Assembly: GCA_015061665.1 (NCBI GenBank)
Contig: SUWC01000011.1
Location: 1 to 56,592, forward strand
Origin: Lentisphaerota bacterium
GTDB taxonomy: Bacteria; Verrucomicrobiota; Kiritimatiellia; RFP12; UBA1067
Direction of reading: 5' to 3'
DNA length: 56,592 bases
Positions within the stretch are counted from its first letter, which is position 1. The number at the start of each line of letters is the position of its first letter. Positions 1 through 10,200 of the stretch are shown here, in pieces. The translations under genes and the position numbers were made by a program. The notes below the pieces were generated by a model. The model had not been told where the DNA came from. It ran no database searches and saw nothing but the letters and a program-made list of their open reading frames with translations.

Positions 1-127
1 GCTCCCCTGCGACGAGTTGTTGCCGAACATGTAGCCGAACGTTGCCTCGTAGCCGCTGTTGCCGCGCCGCGTCCCCACGAACGGTATCGTCAGCGACTCC
101 ATCGACGCGCAGCCGCCGAACGCACCG
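1..127 (-). repeat. Intragenic exact direct repeat, copy 2 (of LRR gene)
   Basis: Positions 1-127 are identical to 661-787, with a period of 660 bp (220 codons). The repeat may extend beyond the left edge. It encodes the LRR segment ending in FGNNSSQGS. Confidence 0.95.
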
Positions 128-1161
128 CTGCCGATGTAGAGAACGTTGTCGGGAACCGTCAGCGACGTGATGCTGCGACAGTTAAGAAAAGCGTTTTGCC
201 CAATGTTCGTCACCGTCGAGGATATCGTCACGTTCGTCACGTTGTAGCAGTTCTCGAAAGCGTAATCGCCGATTACCTCCATCCCTTCAGGAATGACGAT
301 CTCACCCAAGGCCGTCTCGCATCCGCTGAACGCCGCATAGCCGATCGTCTTCAGGCTCGACGGGAACGACGCAAGCGTCTCGGACGAAAGGCTCTTGCAT
401 CCCTTGAATGCGTACGAGCCAACACTTGACAGGGTCTCTGGAAGCGAGACATCCTCCAGCCGAGTGCAGAAATAGAAGGCATGGGCGTCAACCGCCGTCA
501 CGCCGTCCTCGATGGTCACGCTCCGCAGGTCTTCGCACCCAAAGAACGCGCCGTAGCCGATCCTCGTCTCGTCCGTCACAACCACGCTCACGAGGTTGGA
601 GGGAATGTAGTAGGTCGCGTAGTTGTACGAACCACTTCCGTAGGTCTGCCGGATTTGCCTGCTCCCCTGCGACGAGTTGTTGCCGAACATGTAGCCGAAC
701 GTTGCCTCGTAGCCGCTGTTGCCGCGCCGCGTCCCCACGAACGGTATCGTCAGCGACTCCATCGACGCGCAGCCGCCGAACGCACCGTAACCTATGTACT
801 GCGTACCCTTGGCAATAACGATGTTTGTCACGCCTGAACAATTCTGAAACGCACAATTTCCGATATTTGTCACGCTATTGGGAACAGTCAGGTCCTTGAT
901 CCCTGTTTTGCCGTTGAACGCATAGCTCGCAATGGCGACAACCGGCGTCTCTCCCAAGAAGGAAGGAATCTCGACCTTGCCAGAGGGATTGCTAGCAATC
1001 GCTGGAGCAGACGAACTTCCTCCGCCGAGTGTCACTTTGCCGTCAGCGAGGGAGTAAACCCATTTTATGCCATTCACCTCGTTGGTATATAACGTAGCGG
1101 CGAACATGTTCGGCACAATCACTGACAGCAGCAATGCAATCATCACCCTTTTCATGCTCAT
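1..1161 (-). CDS. BspA-like leucine-rich repeat surface protein, C-terminus off window
   Basis: An open frame runs from an ATG at 1161 to the left edge (387 codons, no stop), so the protein is incomplete here. It starts MSMKRVMIALLLSVIV, a typical signal peptide, and then carries repeated blocks of the LRR_5/BspA type (motifs such as YAFNGKTGIKDLTVPNSVTN and AFENCYNVTNVTISSTVTN). BspA-like proteins are secreted or surface-anchored and bind host or matrix proteins; the substrate here is unknown. AAGGAAACGGAAG lies just before the start; a second ATG at 1155 is possible. It lies 55 bp downstream of the 3,360-aa gene on the same strand, so the two are probably co-transcribed. A 127-bp segment is repeated exactly inside the gene. 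Confidence 0.85.
   Translation of the reverse strand, partial: MSMKRVMIALLLSVIVPNMFAATLYTNEVNGIKWVYSLADGKVTLGGGSSSAPAIASNPSGKVEIPSFLGETPVVAIASYAFNGKTGIKDLTVPNSVTNIGNCAFQNCSGVTNIVIAKGTQYIGYGAFGGCASMESLTIPFVGTRRGNSGYEATFGYMFGNNSSQGSRQIRQTYGSGSYNYATYYIPSNLVSVVVTDETRIGYGAFFGCEDLRSVTIEDGVTAVDAHAFYFCTRLEDVSLPETLSSVGSYAFKGCKSLSSETLASFPSSLKTIGYAAFSGCETALGEIVIPEGMEVIGDYAFENCYNVTNVTISSTVTNIGQNAFLNCRSITSLTVPDNVLYIGSGAFGGCASMESLTIPFVGTRRGNSGYEATFGYMFGNNSSQGS
661..787 (-). repeat. Intragenic exact direct repeat, copy 1 (of LRR gene)
   Basis: Identical to 1-127 over 127 bp; the sequences diverge at 788. Nucleotide identity without silent changes indicates a recent duplication or gene conversion inside the LRR gene. 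Confidence 0.95.
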
Positions 1162-1216
1162 CTTCCGTTTCCTTTCAGTTGGACAAATCGTTTCTTTTCT
1201 CCTCTCCCCAACCGCC

Positions 1217-4200
1217 CTATTCCTGGGTCGGAACCGGGACGTCGCGCCCTGAGAATGGGAACTCGATTTGGGCGAAGTAGCCAGTCGCAGGGAAGAACAC
1301 GACCGCACCAGCCTTGAACGCGTCCACGCCGGCTTCAGGCGCAGTCAGCGGAATCAGCGTCGTCGTGCAGGTGTACGTCGCATACTGCGGCTTCTTCGTC
1401 TTCGCGTCGAACGTCCCCTTGAAGTGCTTCAGCGTCGCAGTAACCGCGCCTACGGTCGTCACCTTCATCGAGAGCGTGTCGTATTCGCCAAGGCCTTCCG
1501 CCGCAACGCTGGACCATTCCCTGTATAGCTTCTTCGCGCTTGTGTAGAAGAGCGCCTCGCCTATCGCCTTGTACTTCGACCCCCACAGGTTCTGCCACGC
1601 GACGATGTCGACGGGTTCGGGACATTCCTCCGGCACGATCTCCTCCAAAAGCGCATGCCCAAGCACCGCCGAATCGGCATTGTCCTCGTCGATGGCAAGC
1701 TGGTCGACGTGCAGCGCGAACGGACGCGTCGCCTTCTTCGTCGTCTTGCCTGATTTCCAGCTGTACGACGCGACGAGGTTGGAGCACACGAAGACATCGC
1801 CTTCAATGCCAGTGTAGCTCGCGGCGGAGAAGGTCCAGTTGGTCCCGTTGTCCTGGAACTTGCCGCTGATTGCGCCGGTGGAGCCGACGGAAACCGCCGC
1901 AAGTCCGACGACGTAGTAGTTGTCCACTGTCGCCGCACCCGTGAACGAGCCCTTCGCGTAAGCTGGAAGCGCGGAGACGGCAAGCGCCTGCTTGTAGGTC
2001 CACGTCTTCTTCGCGTTCGTGGAAAGCGCCGCAGTGACAGTCACCGTGAACTTGCCAGCCTTCGTCGGCACGCCGCTTATCTTTCCGCCCTTCCACGCGA
2101 GTCCTGTCGGAAGTCCAGTCACCTTGGAGATGGACGCCTTCGCCTCGCCTTCGACGGAGAGCGCGGCGGAATACGCGACGCCGACCGTCAGGTTCGTTTC
2201 TGTGACGTCAGGCCAGGCTTCGCCGCCCCACGAAAGGACGGGCTTCGCGAGTTCGCTCTCCTTCTTGAACTTCGCGACGAGGAAGACGTCGCTTCCGTCC
2301 ATCTTGACTCTGTACGTCAGGGCCTGTCCCAGCAGTTCGTCGTCCGCAGAGTACCAGCCGAGTAGCGCATATCCCTTGGCGAGCTTCGCCGTCGCCTTGA
2401 CGGCCTTGCCCGCGGCGGCCTGTCCGAGCGCCACGGAGAGCGACACGCTTCCGCCCGAGGTCGCGCCGCCCTTCGTGACGCGAACGCCCGCGTTGCGGCG
2501 GAACTCGACGGCGCCGGGTTCGGACACCACGACCGGCGGATCGCCTTCGAAGACCGTCGCGCCGAAGTATCCGCCTTCGGTGACGGACGCCAGCTCGCTC
2601 GTCTCGGGATCCGCGACAAGCGCGAAGCCGAACGGAAGCTTGACCGTCTTCGTGGCATATTTCTTCGTCTTCTTGTCGTACACCTTCCAGGTCCCAGTCG
2701 CATTCATCGCGGCCGAGAAGCGCACGACCTCGCCCGTCACGACGGAGTCCTTCGCGAACGACGACGCGCTGAACGTCCAGTTCGTCCCGCCGAGCGTGAA
2801 CTTGCCGCTGATCTTGCCGTTGGAGGCGACGGACATCGTGGCGGACGCGGCAGCGTCCGCATCAGGCGGCGTAATTGTTCCCGTGAAGTTCCCGCGCGCC
2901 CACTCGGGAAGCGCAGCGACCGTGAACGGAACCTTGGCGGTCCAAGTCTTCTTCTTGTTGGAGGCAAGCGTCACTGTAACGGACGCGGTGAACTTGCCGG
3001 CCTTCGTCGGCACGCCCGATATCTTGCCGCCCTTGTAGGTCAGCCCTGTCGGAAGTCCGGTCACCTTCGCTATGGAGACCTTCGACTCCGCCGCGACGGA
3101 AAGCGTCGCAGGATACGACACGCCGACGGAGAGCGTGCGGTCGTTGCCGCTTGCCGTGTCGGAGGACGTTGAACCCGTGGAGTCTGCGAGCGTAACGACA
3201 GGCCTTGCCAGCTCGGACTCCTTCTTGAACGACGCGACAACAGTCGAGCCGTCGTCGCCAACCGTGTACTTGTAGGTCGTCGCAAGCGACAGCACCCCAT
3301 TCCCCGTTTCCGATTCCCCATTCCCCGTTCTCCAACCAGTGAACGCATAGCCCTTCTTCGGCGTGGCCGTCAAGGAAACGGTCTTGCCAACTGCGTACAT
3401 GCCCTGACCCTTGACGGTGCCAGTCGCGGGGTCTTCGACGAGCGCGCGCATATACGCGGAAGGAGCGAAGAGAGGATGCACCTTCTTCGACTTGCGGAGC
3501 TTGTCCGTTATCGTGGCCTTTGTAGAGTATGTATTGCCGTTTGCATTGTAGACCCACGCGACGAACACGAATCCAGGCATCGCCTTCGCAGTGACATTGC
3601 CCTTCTTGTCCCCCTTCGTGAAGTAGCCTACAAGCAGCTGCGTCTCGCCGTCCTCCGCTGTCTGGTACACGGGCGTCGCGCCCGCAGGGAGGAACCCGGC
3701 GGGATCCTCGCCTTCCTGCGCGTCCTTGATGGTGACGGTGCAGATGGTGTTCTCGCCCATCTCCTGCCCTGTTGCTCCGACGAGCTGTAGCGTCAGCATC
3801 TCGTCGCCCTCGTAGAGCGCATCGGCCTTTACGGGTATAGAGATGACCTTCTCCCCTATCTCGCCCGCTGCCCACTTGAGCGTAATCGGGAACTTGATAC
3901 CGCTGCCGATTGCCGTCGACTGCTCTAGATTGCCGTCGACAACCGAAGCCGCCTTGAGGTCGACATCTGCGGCGGAAGCCGTCTGATAAGTCAAATACAC
4001 CTTCACGCTGGAATTCGTGTATGCGTCACCGCCTGCTACGCGCACGACCAAGTTGCTGCCTTCGTCGATATCGAGCATGTCTTCGGCAAATTTCACTTCG
4101 CCAACATCTGGCGCGACCGTGTTCCACCAAGCGGGGTCGGTGACAATCGGCTCGTTGTAGTCGAAGACTATGGTGGCGCTGTTGGTGATCACTACGTTCG

Positions 4201-7200
4201 CCGGGGCATCGTCGCGCACCTTGATGCGGTAGGTGAGGTGTCCTTCGCCGCGGAGCGTCTCGTCGTTTGGCGGGAGGAAGCCAGCAAGGACATCAGTCGG
4301 CCAGCCAGTTTCGGTGGTCGGGTCGACAATGCGGAGATACCAGTGAGCAACACCGGCCTTCGCGATTGAACCGCTCCCGTCGTTTCCGCCACCAAGCGCA
4401 GTCCTAACGATGTAGTCCGTGCCTTTCATCGTCGCCTCGCACGTTCCGCCGTTCTTGCCGCTCAGCCCGAGGTCGATCTGATTGCCGAACGCAACATCGC
4501 CCATCTCGAACGTGCTCCAGTCGAGCCATTCGCTCAGCGGATTCGTGACATATACCTCCTGTGCCGCCGCCGTCGCATTCGACACATTCTCGAAGTAGAC
4601 CGTGTACGTCATCCACTCGCCTGGCTTCACAAACCGCTCCGTCTCCGGATCGCCAAGGCCAACGGGCCCTGACATCTCGTTAGGGTCGATGGCCTGCGCA
4701 ATGATAGGGACTGTATTTGTTGTTGGCGGTTCATACGGAGGGTCGGGGTAGTGTTTATTGCAACAAAGAGGATAAGGCCCTGCATCTGCGACAGCGTTCT
4801 CACACGATATTATTGACTGCATGAAGCCTGACATTGCATCTGACAACGCCTTCTTAGCTTTTAGCATGGCTAATTCATGCTTAAAAACACTATTGTATCG
4901 CTTGAATTGCTCGAAGATTGTAGCGATAGTACCCAAACCGACCCCACCCCTATAAACCTTGTTATCAACTATATCCAAGCCCACGTCACGAAACATCCCT
5001 CTCATATCTTCTGGTGTAATCTCTCCAGAACCAACAGCTTCACACCATGATTGGAACAATGAGACCCCTATTCCGTACTGTGAAGCTATCACACTAGCTG
5101 TCAGGCCAAAAAATGATGAATTACGAGCCGCAATATACACCCCGAACAAATAACGGTATCTATCAACTAAAGATCTAAATTTGATTATTTCTTGGGATAA
5201 GCGATTTTTTGCATCAACCGCTTTTTGATATCTATCAACATTGTGCTTGCATCTTCTATCTTCAGGAATTGGTTCTATTGGTCTTGCCATAACCTCGTTT
5301 GCCCATGAACCAAGAAACTGGTAATCACTGACAAAAGAATCAGGATCAGGACCAATGCTGTCACCCAATAACTGATTGCCCCTTATTATTGATTGTCCTT
5401 TTTTAACATCAATTAACGGTGAAACAACAGCTCCATCATCTAACAGTTCTATATCCTCCATTAATTCAGATGATTGGGACAACAAATCAACAATCACAAC
5501 AGAATACCTACCGTACGGCAATTTAATCTCAATATCTTGTGACGGTTCAAAGCCTGCATATTCTCCCAAAAAAGCTGTTTCGTGAGACATGACAAAGCAA
5601 ACAATATTTGTACTATAAGTCCTTTCAGGTAACTTAATAGTAAGCTCCGACACACCAATGAGTTTTTCATCAAAGCGTAATTCGGTGAACTTCCCAGAAA
5701 ACGATAACGCAGTCATAGCACACACTTCATCCCCATTTTTGACTTCTACATCATAATCTCCCGTCGGAAGATTATAAAATTCAAAACAATTACCATCATC
5801 ATTTGCAAATGCGGGATATTCAGAACCACCATCAATTGAATGTGCAGTTACATGCAAATCCTTCGGTGTGTCACGCGAAACACAAACCGCAACGCTTCGC
5901 TTTAAATCAGCCGTAATATTTGCTATTAAATCCTCGTGCTTACCATTGACAACCACTGATTCGACTGGCATTTCGAGTCCATCTATCGTCAAGGCATATG
6001 TTCCTGGCAATATGTTTTCAATAATGTAATGTCCGTCATGAACAACGCCATAATATGAGTTTGATGTCGTATTATCAAAAGCTATCACAGACATTGAATC
6101 AGTATTGCCTCGAAAACCCTGTAGTCTAACAATTCCACTTATTGAACTTGAACACTTATTCGTTGCCATGTCATATGCAAGGTCCCTACACGCATAATAA
6201 TCCTGTGGACTTCTACCTTGTACTGCAAGACGCGAAGCTGCTTTGGATAGAGCTAACAGATAGGCGTCATGTGTGTTCCATTCATCTGGGGCATACGCCT
6301 GTTTCTCTGATGTGTGAAGACTAAGAGCATTGTCTTCCCCTGCGATAAACGTAAACATTATCCTATACGAAGATCCAGGGCGAAGAATTCCAACGGAACC
6401 ATAATCACCTGAAGCGAAAAACTGAATGATATCAAACTCAGCGGTTCCAAACAGATACTGCAATGTTCCTTCACCCTTGATTGAGACCTGCAAAACTTGT
6501 GCTGATATGTCGGCGTTTCCATCGTTACCATATTCTACATAACATGACATCTTGCGCCCTTTACGTACAGCATCTGGTACAACAAGCCGCGCCCAGAAAT
6601 GGCCCTTGCCTTCAGCCTTCGTTACCGTCACTGCGCCAGGGAGCGTCGCCTCGCTCTCGCCGCTCGTCACAACGAGGTCATAGTTTTTGCCTGCCTTAAG
6701 CGCTGCGCAGTCGACTCCAACCGACAGCTGTCCGCCTTTGACAGCCTTCGACTGCACTCGATAGCTGTCGCCGCCATTCGCCAGCGTCACTTCGCAATCT
6801 TCGCCGAACCCCGCGCCCGTAATGGTGAGCGTGGTCGTGCCGCTCGAAGGCAACGTCGCGGGCGTCACGCTGGTGATGGTCATATGCGTCGATTCGGTCG
6901 AGAGGTTGTAGGTCGTTGTCGTATCGCTCTCAAGGACCACGTACACGTCGGTGGCGCCGTCGGGGACGCGGAACATCACTCCGTCGCTGGTGGCGGTCAT
7001 GAAACCGGATGCGGTCGCGACGGAGCGCGACCCTCCCGGCATGAAGCCGAAGCCCCAGGTTGCCTTCACTCCAGCCGGGACGTCGAAATTCACCATGCGG
7101 TTGTCATCGTTCTCACCGAACGCGAGCTTCAGCACGGTCAGCGTGCCGCCGTTGATCACGCCTTCGCGCGATATTGAGGGATCAAGCGCTTCAAGACCCA

Positions 7201-10200
7201 CGGACACCGCCCGTTCACCCGTCAGCGCGTTGTTTGACGAGAGCGACCCTTCGAAGATGTCGTGGTAGCTGTTCACGTTCACCTTCGGATACCAAGTGCC
7301 TTCTGCAATCGCGGGGACCGTAAAGTAGCCAGAGCAGAACACGCTTCCGCCGACGCCGATTCGGCTTGATGTCGTCTTGTCGCCAAGAACAACTTCGCGC
7401 CCGTTCTCCGAGACGAGCGACACCGTGTCGCGCCAGGCGGACTCCACTTCGCGTCCTCCGGTGTTCGCGACCTCCCACTTGACGAAGAGAAGCTGCCCGG
7501 GAACTGCATTCGTCGTCGTGCGCACGTTTTGCGGCACTAGGTCGATGTCGCTTACCACATCACGCGGCATCACTTCGCAGATGCCGATGTCGGCAAGCTG
7601 CCCAACAAGTTCGTCGCCGTGATCTGTTATCGTGATGCGCGGCTGGCCGTAGTAGTCGTATTCGGGAGCCGCTGCGCTGTCTGCCGCATCGACGCAGGGC
7701 GACCCCTCCATCACGCGGAAGTCGCCGTTCGCAGGATCGACGAAGAGCGGATCGCCCCAGATGTTGCTAGTCGTATCATCGAACGCGATCGACTGCGGAC
7801 GATCGCTGTCGACATTCCAGAAGACGCAGTTCAAAGCCGCGCCACCGCTGATGAAGGTGTCGCACTCCCACAGGACGGAGTTGCCGAGCGTGGCTCCGTT
7901 GGCGCCGGTGTTGCAATTAGCGATAACGCAGTTCACCAACGTCGATGCTCCGTCTACGCCCCAGCGACCATCTTCAAGCACGCAGTTTTCCATGGTCACT
8001 GTGCCGCCCGTTCTCCCGACGAGCCTGAGGTTTGAATGACGAACCACGCAGCAATGCATTTTTGTCGTTCCTGACGCCGTGCGGATGATCGCGTCGCCCT
8101 GGTTGGAATACTGTCCATAGCCACCGTACAGTGCCGTCACGTTGGCAAGGTTCATCGTGCCGCCGTTGTTCTTTATCTCCTCCCAATCGCCCGGCTGCGG
8201 AATCGTAGCGCCGCCGTCGCCATTCGTATCGCCCGAGTAGTCGTCATCCTTGATCGACGTTATCACAATCGGCGACGCGCGAGTGCCGATTGCGTTCAGC
8301 GTCGCGCCGCTGGTGACGACTATGCTCGCCCCTGCCTCCATCTTCAGAACAGTTCCAGCAGGAATCGTGAGCGAGCCCCCGCTCGCGATTGTAAGCGTAC
8401 CCGAAACGCGGTATGTACTGCCGCGCGAGAGCGTCTTCTGCGTGGCGATCGTACCCGTCAGCGCGTTGTTCTGCGTTATACCGCGAAGCTCCGTATCGTC
8501 GCCGAACGTGAATGCGCCGGCGAGGTAGTATGCATCCATCGGAGGCGCAACAGTAAAGCCGTCGGAAAGCGTATCGCCTCCTACGGTATCGTCGTTGATG
8601 TGCGTGAACACAATCCTGTTCGCGAAGAACGCGCCGCCCTGTGAGATGTCAATGCCAGTGCCCGTCATGAACTTGACGATGGCACCCGGCTCTATGAAGA
8701 TCGTGTAGATGGAAGGAACGACAACAGTTTCATAGACGACATGCACCTTGTCCGCGGACCACACCTCGTTCTGTTTCAGCGTACCGCCATGAAGCTCCAC
8801 GTCTTCTTCGTCGGCGATGCTGAAAGTCTTCTGCATCGTCGCAAGCGTCTCGCCAAGGTCGTTGATGACTTCGTGTTTCAGCGTGTAGTAGCCCACTGGG
8901 TATTGCTTCAGGTCAAGGTCGAATGCGCCAGTCTCGGATGGCGCGACCTCCTTAAGCACCGTCGTGCCGTTGTCCGTTTCGAGGGTCACGCGCAGCACCG
9001 CCGCCTCGTTTTCGTCATAAGGCTGCCACTTGCCGCTATACTGGACAGTCTCGACGTCGTTGAGGAAAAGAGGTTGGGTCTTGATGCCGCCGTTGACGGC
9101 AAATTCATTCGACTGCGTGTCGCTTTCCGCCAACGCGACCTGTCCTTTGACGTTGTAGTCCGGCTCCAGAACCGTCAGCACGGACGTGCCGACCGAGATG
9201 TTGCATCCTCTCGCCGCCGTTATGTTGATGGCATGGTTCGTTGTTCCACCGACCAGCTCGGAATCGACAGGAATTTCGATCCACTTCGTTCCGTCGGAAC
9301 TTGAAGACCATGTCAACGTGCCAGTATCGCCCTTGTCGGTTGACCAATCGACATTGAACGACTGATTGCGCGAGCTCCCGCTCAACGAAAAAGCAATCCA
9401 CATCTTCCCCGCTTCGCGATAGGTCGTGGCCTCATGGACCGTGATGTACGGATAAGCGGGATACGGCCTATCCGTGTACTGTACGTACATGTTGTCCGTG
9501 TAGGTTCCGTTCGGCATCTTGACGATGCCGACGTAGTTCGTGACGCCCGCAGCCCCGCGAATGATCACGTCATGTCCATTCGCGCCGACGATGTTCAACG
9601 TGCCGCCATCCTCTATCTTGATGCGCGTACCCTCATAGAACTCCACGACCGCATCCGCTGCAAGCGTCAGCGTCACGCCGCTCGGAATATAGACATCGCT
9701 CGCGATCTTGTGCGTCCCCTCCCATGTCGCATTGGCGGCAAGCCTGCCGCCCTCCCCTTCAAGGTCTGCGGCCCATTCGCGCGACTCGAAGGCGATGTAA
9801 TCGGCCATGGATTCGTGCGAGGCGATATCGGAGACGATGAAGTCCGATATCTTGATGCTGCATATATTCGGCGACGTCTTGCAGGCGCGATCTACAGCGG
9901 CCCGCAGCGTGAAATTCGTGTAGCCGTCAAGCTCCGCGCCATAGTTTATGGAGATGTTTTTCGTCCCTTCTGAGACGCCGTTCCACTTCAGCGTCCCAGT
10001 CTTGTAAGGCACCCCGTTCGTCTCGACCACCCAGTCGATCGAGAAAGCCGTCGAACGCGAACCGGAAACCGTCACAGGAATCAGGGCCAAACCCGAAGAA
10101 CGGAATGTCGAAGAATCGTGGAGCGCAACATTTGCAAGCGTACCATACGTAAAACCTTCAAGGCGGAAATAGCTGTTGTCGGTGAATGTTCCGTTCGGCA

